A DNA stretch of 64,000 nucleotides from Hymenobacter psychrophilus (GTDB taxonomy: Bacteria > Bacteroidota > Bacteroidia > Cytophagales > Hymenobacteraceae): contig NZ_FNOV01000006.1 of NCBI RefSeq assembly GCF_900107135.1, positions 124,001 through 188,000 on the forward strand, in the 5' to 3' direction. Position numbers and translations under genes: made by a program. Within the stretch, counting starts at the first letter, position 1; each line of letters starts with the position of its first letter. Below, one piece after another: positions 1 to 7,226 of this stretch. The notes beneath the pieces are model-generated. The model was not told the DNA's origin, did no database searches, and saw only the letters and a list, made by a program, of their open reading frames with translations.

Positions 1-219
1 ACCGGCCTGTTTCACTTCTGCATTCAGGACCCCGACATTGAGGGGCTGGTAGAAAAGATTGTGGCCGCGGGCGGCAGGCAGCGCATGCCCATCCGCGCCT
101 ACTATCCTCACGAGAAGCCCTACCGCATGTGCTACGTGGAAGACCCCTTCGGCATCGTCTTCGAGATTTACACCCACAGCTACGAACTGACCTACTCCTC
201 GGGCGCTTACACCGGCTAA
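1..219 (+). CDS. VOC (glyoxalase/dioxygenase fold) family protein, C-terminal part
   Basis: The reading frame is open from base 1 and ends at TAA 217-219, so only the last 72 residues are present and the start lies outside the window. The tail has the typical last module of the vicinal-oxygen-chelate fold: an FHFCIQDPD strand, then a YRMCYVEDPFGIVFEIYTHS segment in which the Glu of FEIY would be the usual metal ligand. VOC proteins are glyoxalases, extradiol dioxygenases or resistance proteins. The substrate cannot be read from this fragment. About 255 bases of apparently non-coding sequence separate it from fdhD, so there is no sign of co-transcription. Confidence 0.75.
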   Translation, partial: TGLFHFCIQDPDIEGLVEKIVAAGGRQRMPIRAYYPHEKPYRMCYVEDPFGIVFEIYTHSYELTYSSGAYTG

Positions 220-476
220 CCCGCCCAGTGGCCGGCCAGCCAGAACTAAAGTACCAGACCAGCCCGCCGCTAGTCAGGCGTTTGTTTCGGGCTTTCGGCA
301 GCGGTTGCAGGAGCTTTTCGAGCCGCAGCAACGAGGCCAGCAGTGCCTCCAACAGCTTCCGAACCCGCCGCCCTTGCTCCGTTGAGTGGGGGCGGCGCTT
401 TTCGTTCGGCTAAGCGGCGGAACATAAGGGAAAGCCGTATGTTGGTTTCTCTACGCTCCCACTTACTTCCTGCGCC

Positions 477-1334
477 ATGAAAGCCCTGCTCCCGCCCACC
501 AGCTACGAATACGCCACCGTGCGGCAGGTGCGCGGCGAGCAGGTGCAGGACGCCACCGATGTGCTGGCCGCCGAGGAGCCGCTCGAAATTCGGGTGGGCT
601 TTGGGCCCGTGGGGCAGCGCGAGCACCGCACGCTGGCCATCACCATGCGCACGCCCGGCCACGATTTCGAGCTGGCCGCCGGCTTCCTGCTCACCGAAGG
701 CCTGCTAACGGGCCCCCAGGACTTGCAGGGCATCCTCTACTGCCCCGACGTAACCAAAGATGAGGAGCGCGAAAACGTAGTGCGGGCCGAGCTGGCCCCC
801 AGCGTGCAGCCCGATTTGCCGCGGCTGGAGCGCCACTTCTACACCAGCAGCAGTTGCGGGGTGTGCGGCAAAACCAGCATTGCCGCCGTGCACGCCGCCG
901 GCTGCCCGCGCCTGCCCATGGGCACGGTACAGGTGCCCATCGACGTGATTCATCAGTTGCCAGAGCGCCAGCGCCAGGCCCAGGAGCTGTTCGAGCAAAC
1001 CGGCGGCCTGCACGCGGCGGCCCTGTTTTCGGCCAGCGGCGAGCTGCTGTTGCTCCGCGAAGACGTAGGCCGCCACAACGCCCTCGACAAGGTAATCGGG
1101 GCCGCGCTGCTTGCCGGCCAGCTGCCGCTGCACCAGGCGGTGCTGCTGGTGAGCGGCCGGGCCTCGTTCGAGCTGGTGCAGAAGGCGGCCGTGGCCGGCA
1201 TCCCCGTGATGGCCGCCGTGGGCGCGCCCTCCTCGCTGGCCGTTTCCGCCGCCCGCGACTTCGGCCTCACGCTCTGCGGCTTCGTGCGCCAGCAGCGGTT
1301 CAACATCTATACCCACCCCGAGCGGATAGGGTGA
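477..1334 (+). CDS. fdhD: FdhD, sulfurtransferase for formate dehydrogenase-type molybdoenzymes
   Basis: The 285-residue protein has the usual FdhD length. FdhD moves sulfur from a cysteine desulfurase onto the bis-MGD molybdenum cofactor before it enters formate-dehydrogenase-like enzymes. The signature pair C127-x-x-C130 lies in SSSCGVCGKTS, the position of the mobile sulfur-carrying cysteine loop in E. coli FdhD. The conserved blocks GHDFELAAGFLLTEG and REDVGRHNALDKVIG are present. The start is ATG 477. A near-match to the Bacteroidota -7 box (TATGTTGG, 438-445) lies upstream. Downstream are a small conserved gene and an FdhF/YdeP-type oxidoreductase, which is the probable client. Confidence 0.95.
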   Translation: MKALLPPTSYEYATVRQVRGEQVQDATDVLAAEEPLEIRVGFGPVGQREHRTLAITMRTPGHDFELAAGFLLTEGLLTGPQDLQGILYCPDVTKDEERENVVRAELAPSVQPDLPRLERHFYTSSSCGVCGKTSIAAVHAAGCPRLPMGTVQVPIDVIHQLPERQRQAQELFEQTGGLHAAALFSASGELLLLREDVGRHNALDKVIGAALLAGQLPLHQAVLLVSGRASFELVQKAAVAGIPVMAAVGAPSSLAVSAARDFGLTLCGFVRQQRFNIYTHPERIG

Positions 1335-1346
1335 CCCTGACGTGGA

Positions 1347-1464
1347 ACCCCACCCCCGGCCCCTCCCCTCTGGGAGAGGGGTGCCAGACACGGGTTGTAT
1401 GAATCTGAACATCTTATGCTTTGAACGCACCCCTCTCCCGGAGGGGAGGGGCCGGGGGTGGGGT
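1347..1464. repeat. Inverted repeat with 37-bp arms between fdhD and the next gene
   Basis: The arms 1347-1383 and 1428-1464 are reverse complements except for one base, with a 44-base spacer. They are C-rich on the left and G-rich on the right. The element starts 12 bases after the fdhD stop and ends 48 bases before the next ATG, so a transcript would form a very stable hairpin that could attenuate or process the message within the cluster. There is no U-tract after the right arm, so it is not a classic intrinsic terminator. It looks like a dispersed intergenic repeat. Confidence 0.85.
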
Positions 1465-1512
1465 GCGCCAGCAGAACAACATCAACTTCCCACCCCAAAC
1501 CCCCACCCGCCC

Positions 1513-1839
1513 ATGAAACTCCGCCTCGATGAAACCTCCATCCGCCTGCGCCTGGATCCGGAGGAGGTAACCGAATTTACCGCCACCGGGCGGCTGGAAA
1601 CGGCCGTGCCGCTGGGGCCGGGCGACGGCGGGCAGCTGCGGTATTCGCTGGAACGGGATGCCGACGTGCCGACGCTGACGGTGCGCCAGGAACCGGGCCG
1701 CATCCGGGTGCTGGTGCCGGCGGCGCAGGCTATGGCCTGGGCGGAGTCGGATGAAATCAGTCTGCGCACGAAACTAGAAGTAGCTGAAAACCAATTCCTG
1801 CTTATCTTGGTAGAGAAGGACCTGGGCTGCGCGCACTGA
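1513..1839 (+). CDS. Small conserved protein between fdhD and the molybdoenzyme (DUF7009-like)
   Basis: This is a 108-residue protein starting MKLRLDETSIRLRL. The frame stays open upstream to 1342, but that part runs through the palindrome, so ATG 1513 is preferred. The protein has no signal peptide and is predicted soluble and beta-rich, ending LILVEKDLGCAH. I recognise the pattern (RLRL near the start, VEKD near the end) as a small uncharacterised Bacteroidota family. From memory it is catalogued as DUF7009, which I cannot confirm here. Its place between fdhD and an FdhF/YdeP-type gene on the same strand suggests a role in maturation or stability of the molybdoenzyme. That is an inference from position only. 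Confidence 0.75.
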   Translation: MKLRLDETSIRLRLDPEEVTEFTATGRLETAVPLGPGDGGQLRYSLERDADVPTLTVRQEPGRIRVLVPAAQAMAWAESDEISLRTKLEVAENQFLLILVEKDLGCAH

Positions 1840-1895
1840 TTGCGCCGCTACGGTCCGGCTTACCCACCCATCCCACTTTTGCTATTCGCCTTTCT

Positions 1896-4448
1896 ATGGA
1901 AAATTCTCCCGCCACTGACCCCGGAAAAGCCGGCCAGACCAACGAGCAAAAGGCCGATAACGCGCCTAAAAGCGGCGAGCGGCCCGATCAGGGCCAGGCC
2001 CCGGTAGCCGACAACTACGACCCCACTAACCGCAACAACGTGCCCGACCCCATTAAAGCGCCCGACGTAGCCAACGCCAAGTACAAGTATCCCATTCTGG
2101 CGCAGCCGCCCGAGGGGCTGACGGGCCTGCACCTGGAACCCCGCCAGACGGTGGCGGCCGGGGTAACGGCCGTTATTAAAAGTATGTCGTTTAGCTGGAG
2201 TGAGGGAGGCCTCGACCGTGGCACCCGCGGCCTGCTGAACATGAACCAGAAGGACGGTTTCGACTGCTCGAGCTGCGCCTGGCCCGACCCCGACCATCAC
2301 CGCTCGGTGGCCGAGTTCTGCGAGAACGGCGCCAAGGCCACTGCCTCCGACGCCGACGACAAAGCCTGCGGACCTGAGTTCTTCGCCCGCCACAGCCTGG
2401 CCCAGCTCTCGAAGATGACCGACCGCGACCAGAACAACGCCGGCCGCCTCACCCACCCCCTGGTACTGCGCCCCGGCGACAACCACTACAAGCCCATCGA
2501 GTGGGCCGATGCCTTCCAGCTGATTGCCACCGAGCTGAACGCACTGGCCTCGCCCAACGAGGCGGCGTTTTACACCTCGGGCAAGGTGCCCAACGAGCCG
2601 GCTTTCCTGTTTCAGCTCTTCGTGCGGCAGTTCGGCACCAACAACCTGCCCGACTGCTCCAACATGTGCCACGAAAGCAGCGGCGCGGCCCTGTCGAGCA
2701 CGCTCGGGCTGGGCAAGGGTTCGGTTACACTCAACGACATTCACGAGGCCGAAGTCATTATGATTATCGGCCAGAACCCGGGTACCAACCATCCGCGGAT
2801 GCTGAGCGCCCTGCAGCTGGCCAAGCAGAACGGAGCCAAAATCATCAGCGTGAACCCGCTGATTGAGGCCGGCCTCAACCATTTCAAGAACCCCCAGGAT
2901 TTCATGAACCCGCTGAAGGCGCTGGGCGCGCTGCTGGGCAACGGCACGGTGATTACCGACGTGTACCTGCAAGTGCGCATTGATGGCGACATGGCCCTGC
3001 TGCGCGGTATTATGAAGCACCTGCTGGCCGCCGAGGAGCTCAACCCCGGCCAGGTATTCGACTTCGACTTCATCAACAAGTACACCGAGGGCTACGAGTC
3101 GGCCATTGCCAACATCAAGGCTACGAGCTGGGAGGTTATTGAGGAGGTGAGCGGCGTTTCGCGCGCCGAGCTGCTGGAGGCGGCCAACCTGCTGGCCACC
3201 AAAAAGAAGATTATCATCTGCTGGGCCATGGGCCTGACGCAGCAGCGCCAGGGCGTGCAGACAATTCAGGAGCTGGTGAACTTGCTGCTGCTGAAGGGCG
3301 CCATCGGTAAGCCGGGCGCGGGCACCTGCCCGGTGCGAGGGCACTCCAATGTGCAGGGCGACCGCACAATGGGCATCTGGGAGCAGATGTCGCAGGATTT
3401 TCTCGACCGGCTGGGGGCTGAATTCAACTTCACCTCGCCCACCGCGCACGGCCTCGACGTAGTGGATACCATTAAGGCCATGCACCGCGAAGAAGTAAAG
3501 GTGTACTTCGGACTGGGGGGCAACCTGCTGGCCGCTGGCCCCGATACCGAATACATTGCGGAGGCCATGCGCAAGCAGAACCTGACCGTGTTTGTGGGCA
3601 CCAAGCTCAACCGCGGCCACCTCATTACGGGCAAAACCAGCTTGTTGCTGCCCTGCTTCACGCACGCAGACATTGATATGCAGAAAAGCGGCCACCAGAT
3701 GACCTCGTGCGAAAACTCGATGGGCGTGGTAAGCCAGAACAAGGGCGTACTGTCGCCGCTACCTGGCCAGATGCTGAGCGAAGTGGCCATCCTGAGTGGT
3801 GTGGCTATTGCCACGCTAGGCGAGAAAACCAACATTGCCGACTGGGTGGCCATGACGGAGAACTACGACGTTATCCGCGACCATATTGCCCGCGTGATTC
3901 CGGGCTTCGAGAATTTCAACGAGAAGCTGCGGCGGCCCGGCGGGTTCTACCTGCCCAACGGTCCCCGCGACCGGAACTTCACGACCAAGGATGGCATGGC
4001 GCACTTCACGACCACCGAGTTGGAGCGCTACGAGGTGGGGGCCGATGAGCTGATTTTGATGACTGTGCGCAGCCACGACCAGTTCAACACCACCATCTAC
4101 GACTACAACGACCGCTACCGGGGCGTGCACAACGAGCGGCGCGTGCTGTTCATGAACGTGCAGGACATGGCCGACCGCGGCCTCAAGGCCAAAGACCTCA
4201 TCGACATCACCAGCCATTACAACGGCCAGGACCGCACGGTGGAGAAGTTCGTGGCCGTACCCTACGACATCCCGCGCGGCAACGTATCGGCCTATTTCCC
4301 CGAGGCCAACCCACTCATTCCCATCGGCAGCGTGGCAAAGAAGAGCAATACGCCCACCTCGAAGTACGTGCGCGTAACCGTAATACCGGCCCGCAAAACC
4401 ACCGGCGCCCCGGCAGAGCTACGGATGGAAGCAGAAGCCCAGGCTTAA
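1896..4448 (+). CDS. FdhF/YdeP-family molybdopterin oxidoreductase
   Basis: This 850-residue protein belongs to the bis-MGD molybdopterin oxidoreductase superfamily and most resembles the FdhF/YdeP branch. After a charged, probably disordered N-terminus of about 75 residues comes DGFDCSSCAWPD with C124 and C127, a reduced N-terminal cysteine set. The probable molybdenum-ligand region is NMCHESSG around C258. The superfamily blocks IIGQNPGTNHPRML, GAIGKPGAGTCPVRGHSNVQ and LGGNLLAAGPDTEY follow. The C-terminal domain (VRSHDQFNTTIYDYNDRYRG) is the usual cofactor-closing barrel. I see no twin-arginine signal, so it is probably cytoplasmic. E. coli YdeP is linked to acid resistance, but the reaction is unknown. 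Loading of the cofactor by the neighbouring FdhD is likely. The 7-base tandem repeat begins at its stop codon. Confidence 0.9.
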   Translation: MENSPATDPGKAGQTNEQKADNAPKSGERPDQGQAPVADNYDPTNRNNVPDPIKAPDVANAKYKYPILAQPPEGLTGLHLEPRQTVAAGVTAVIKSMSFSWSEGGLDRGTRGLLNMNQKDGFDCSSCAWPDPDHHRSVAEFCENGAKATASDADDKACGPEFFARHSLAQLSKMTDRDQNNAGRLTHPLVLRPGDNHYKPIEWADAFQLIATELNALASPNEAAFYTSGKVPNEPAFLFQLFVRQFGTNNLPDCSNMCHESSGAALSSTLGLGKGSVTLNDIHEAEVIMIIGQNPGTNHPRMLSALQLAKQNGAKIISVNPLIEAGLNHFKNPQDFMNPLKALGALLGNGTVITDVYLQVRIDGDMALLRGIMKHLLAAEELNPGQVFDFDFINKYTEGYESAIANIKATSWEVIEEVSGVSRAELLEAANLLATKKKIIICWAMGLTQQRQGVQTIQELVNLLLLKGAIGKPGAGTCPVRGHSNVQGDRTMGIWEQMSQDFLDRLGAEFNFTSPTAHGLDVVDTIKAMHREEVKVYFGLGGNLLAAGPDTEYIAEAMRKQNLTVFVGTKLNRGHLITGKTSLLLPCFTHADIDMQKSGHQMTSCENSMGVVSQNKGVLSPLPGQMLSEVAILSGVAIATLGEKTNIADWVAMTENYDVIRDHIARVIPGFENFNEKLRRPGGFYLPNGPRDRNFTTKDGMAHFTTTELERYEVGADELILMTVRSHDQFNTTIYDYNDRYRGVHNERRVLFMNVQDMADRGLKAKDLIDITSHYNGQDRTVEKFVAVPYDIPRGNVSAYFPEANPLIPIGSVAKKSNTPTSKYVRVTVIPARKTTGAPAELRMEAEAQA

Positions 4449-4522
4449 GCTGTTAGCTGTTAGCTGTTAGCTGTTAGCTGTTAGCTGTTAGCTGTTAGCT
4501 GTTAGCTGTTAGCTGTTAGCTG
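4448..4522. repeat. Tandem heptamer AGCTGTT, about 10.7 copies
   Basis: A perfect 7-base unit repeats from the last base of the oxidoreductase stop codon to 4522. Two inverted units (GCTAACAGCTAACA, 4607-4620) sit on the other side of the terminator and abut the tamL stop codon, so the repeat could pair across the terminator. Perfect copies of a short unit imply that copy number changes by slippage. Confidence 0.95.
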
Positions 4523-4531
4523 AAAAACGAA

Positions 4532-4565
4532 GAAGGCCCCGCACTCGGTTGAGTGCGGGGCCTTC
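4532..4565. terminator. Bidirectional intrinsic terminator between ydeP-like gene and tamL
   Basis: A perfect 15-bp stem (4532-4546 with 4551-4565) has the loop GGTT, is preceded by an A-run (AAAAACGA) and followed by TTTTC. It lies between convergent genes and can serve both strands. Confidence 0.9.
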
Positions 4566-4620
4566 TTTTCGTTGGATTATCGAGGGCTTCTGAAAGGAAG
4601 CTCTCCGCTAACAGCTAACA

Positions 4621-7095
4621 TTAAAACGGGTATCCGATACCGATGTTCAGGCGGACGCTACCGAAACCATCGGCGGAAACTGTCGGGCTGGCCTTGAATG
4701 TGTTAGAAAGGCCCGGAGGAATCGGAATATCGGCATTCCTACGAGCCCTGATTGCCTCGTTGGCGTAGGGGTAGCGGATGGGCACGGCGGCGTCGAGGCG
4801 GATGACGAAAAACTGCACGTCGATGCGCAAGCCCACACCCGCGCCCACGGCCAGCTGCTTGTAGAACGTATTGATTTTAAACTGTCCGTTTTGCCCGTCG
4901 AGCACCCCGTTCTCAGCACCGGGCTCGGAGTCGCCATTGCTGACGTAAGTGGCGCGGGCGGGGTCGGGGTTCACCAGCCAGATGTTGCCCGCGTCCACGA
5001 ACACGGCGCCTTTCACGTACGGAAACAGGTCCTGGCGATACTCCAGGTTGCCTTCGATGCGAATATCGCCTACCTGATCATAAAAGCCGGCGTCGGAGTT
5101 ATTATCGGCTACGCGGTAGGTGCCGGGGCCCACCCCCCGGGCGGCAAAGGCCCGCACACTGTTGGGGCCGCCGATGCCGAACTGCTTGAGGTAGGGCAGC
5201 ACGCTGGAGTTGAGGTAGGGCAGGCCGGCGCCAATCTGCAGACGGCCCACTATTTTGTTGCCGCTGGTAGGGTTGATGGATGTGCGGTAGTAGTCGCGCA
5301 GCTCCAGATTCACCTTGGAATACTGCGAAAAAGGCCGGTTAAGCAGCGTGTAGGCACTTTTTCCGGTTTCAGCGTCGGTTTCCTTGGCCGCTCCACTCAG
5401 GTTTTTGAGCAGGTAGGCCAGATTGCCCGACAGCTCCAGGCCGCCGCTGAAGAAAATCTGGTTGCGGCGCTGCTCCAGCACCTGCTGGTTGTAGGTATAG
5501 GTGTAGCTGCTGCCCAAAATGAACTGCTGGCGGAAGCTCTGGCGCAGGAAGGGCTTGGTGGCGAGCAGGCGCTCAAACACGGGCTCGTTGGTGCTGCTCA
5601 CATACTGCAGGTCGATGGGCTGCAGGCGCTGCTCGTTGGTGAGCTTGGTTTTCCAGGTGTAGCCGTAGCCCAAGTTGAACACCTGCTGCTGGAAATAGGT
5701 GGTACGGTCCACGTACTTCACACCCGCCTCGAAAAAGGTACGGGGCTGGAAGTCGGAGTTGATCAGCCGGAAGTTGAAGGGCGGCGTAATCAGGCGCGGC
5801 ACCAGCAGTTGGGCATCGAGGCTGTACTGGGTGGACGTTACGCCCGACAGCGCGGTGCCCTGCCCGGTTTCGACGGAGGCCTTGGCGTTGATGAGCAGCT
5901 GTTCGGCTCCGCGCAGCGCCGAGCGGTTGCGGTACTGCACTACCACGCCCGGCCCCACAAACAGGCTCGACGTGTTCATCTGCAGCTCGGCCCGCAACGA
6001 CTTCTTGGGAACCTGCGTCATGCGCACAATGGCGTTCAGAAAGCCGTACTGCAGCGAGTCGGGCTTGTTGCGGGCGGGGCGGAACTGCTGATCAACGAAG
6101 CGGAAGGTGCCCAGGCTCATCAGGCGGCTCAGCGTCTGGTCGGCGCGGCGGCGGCGGTACAGGCTGTCGGGGTAGAGGAAGGTGGCGTTGGTAATGGCCT
6201 TGGCCTTAAACACCGACTCGTCGGGGTAGTAACGGTAGCCGCGGTAGTTGATGGGCGTTTTGTTGGTCGTGGTATCTTCCAGGGTGTAGTCGGTGTTGAG
6301 CACCACGCGGTTGAGCACGTAGGGCTGGGCCGCCTTGGCCGGAATGCTGCCCTTCACCTTCAGGTACACGTTCAGCTGGTTATCCAGGGTGCTATCCACC
6401 TGGAAGAGCAGGTAGTCGGGCGCGAAGTAGTAGTAACCCCGGTTTTTGAGCTCGTTATCAATGCGTACCCGCTCGTTCACGAAGGTCTGCAGGTTGTAGG
6501 GGTCGCCCACTTTCAGCAGCGAAGCGGCCTGGGTAGCCCGAATGTCGCGGTCGAGCAGCGTGTCGCGCTCCGGGAAGAAGATTTCCTTGATGCGGTACAC
6601 CTGGTTCACGCGGGCCTCGTAGTCGACGGCCGCCGTGCGGTCTTCGAGCTTGCTGTTGCTGCGCACTTCGGGCTTGAAAAAGCCGTCGTTGTTGAGGCGG
6701 TTGAGCATGAGGCCGGCCACGCGGGCAGTATCGACTTCGCTGAACAGCACCGGCGCCTCGCCGTACTTGTTGGCCAGCCAGTGGCCCAGGCCCTTGGTTT
6801 TGCCCACGCCCATGTGCCAGAAATACAGCTTGGGCCGCATGCCCAGAATGGAGGCGTTGGGCTGAGGCGAAATCACGGCTTCCAGCTGGGTCTGCACCGC
6901 CGCCTCGTTCGGAATCGGGGTGCCGGTATTCGACTTGAGCGTAACCGTGCTGCCGGTGTACAGCCGGGCATCATCGGGGATGAACTTGAGGCCGCTGCAT
7001 CCGGCCAGCCCGGCCAGCAGCAGCCCGGCGGCCAGCTGGCGGCCGGAGCGGGTAAAGCGGGAGAACAAGGGGCGGGGAGGTTGAAGTTGGGGCAC
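4621..7095 (-). CDS. tamL: TamL, lipidated Omp85/BamA-family outer-membrane protein
   Basis: This 824-residue protein has an N-terminal lipoprotein signal with lipobox LAGC (Cys33), POTRA-like domains, and a C-terminal Omp85 barrel. The barrel shows the loop-6 region GGPNSVRAFAARGVGPGTYR, the equivalent of the VRGF/Y motif, and ends in an aromatic strand (...IGIGYPF). In Bacteroidota, TamL replaces TamA: it is a lipid-anchored BamA relative that works with TamB in outer-membrane protein or lipid assembly. tamB lies directly upstream on the same strand, about 130 bases away, so the two probably form an operon. The heptamer-type inverted repeat lies in the gap. The start at 7095 gives a signal with Arg and Lys-like charge before the hydrophobic core. 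Confidence 0.92.
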   Translation of the reverse strand: MPQLQPPRPLFSRFTRSGRQLAAGLLLAGLAGCSGLKFIPDDARLYTGSTVTLKSNTGTPIPNEAAVQTQLEAVISPQPNASILGMRPKLYFWHMGVGKTKGLGHWLANKYGEAPVLFSEVDTARVAGLMLNRLNNDGFFKPEVRSNSKLEDRTAAVDYEARVNQVYRIKEIFFPERDTLLDRDIRATQAASLLKVGDPYNLQTFVNERVRIDNELKNRGYYYFAPDYLLFQVDSTLDNQLNVYLKVKGSIPAKAAQPYVLNRVVLNTDYTLEDTTTNKTPINYRGYRYYPDESVFKAKAITNATFLYPDSLYRRRRADQTLSRLMSLGTFRFVDQQFRPARNKPDSLQYGFLNAIVRMTQVPKKSLRAELQMNTSSLFVGPGVVVQYRNRSALRGAEQLLINAKASVETGQGTALSGVTSTQYSLDAQLLVPRLITPPFNFRLINSDFQPRTFFEAGVKYVDRTTYFQQQVFNLGYGYTWKTKLTNEQRLQPIDLQYVSSTNEPVFERLLATKPFLRQSFRQQFILGSSYTYTYNQQVLEQRRNQIFFSGGLELSGNLAYLLKNLSGAAKETDAETGKSAYTLLNRPFSQYSKVNLELRDYYRTSINPTSGNKIVGRLQIGAGLPYLNSSVLPYLKQFGIGGPNSVRAFAARGVGPGTYRVADNNSDAGFYDQVGDIRIEGNLEYRQDLFPYVKGAVFVDAGNIWLVNPDPARATYVSNGDSEPGAENGVLDGQNGQFKINTFYKQLAVGAGVGLRIDVQFFVIRLDAAVPIRYPYANEAIRARRNADIPIPPGLSNTFKASPTVSADGFGSVRLNIGIGYPF

Positions 7096-7116
7096 GAGGG
7101 TTTAGTGCTTAAATAG

Positions 7117-7226
7117 TAGTGCTTAGTGCTTGGGTGATAGGGCTTGCTTGTTGTTGCTTAGGTGGCGCTGCCTGTAATTGACTTACCAGAACGGCCTAAG
7201 CACCAATAACCAAGCACTAAGCACTA
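7117..7226. repeat. Inverted repeat with 17-bp arms built from the unit AGTGCTT
   Basis: Arms 7117-7133 and 7210-7226 are perfect reverse complements with a 76-base spacer. The left side contains direct copies of the heptamer AGTGCTT, including one at 7104-7110. The right arm contains the tamB stop codon (7224-7226). Lying within the tamB-tamL operon, the hairpin could influence downstream expression or mRNA stability. Confidence 0.85.

Noticed and set aside
1860..3695. Minus-strand open frame of 611 codons opposite the FdhF/YdeP-like gene
   Set aside because: The plus strand carries clear molybdoenzyme motifs along its whole length. The antisense translation has none.
4448..4522. CRISPR array
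   Set aside because: Units are seven bases with no spacers. This is a simple tandem repeat and no cas genes are present.
4891..7116. Plus-strand open frame of 741 codons opposite tamL
   Set aside because: It is the antisense of a well-supported Omp85-family gene. Long antisense frames are common in GC-rich coding DNA, and the translation is Val/Gly/Gln-rich without any family pattern.
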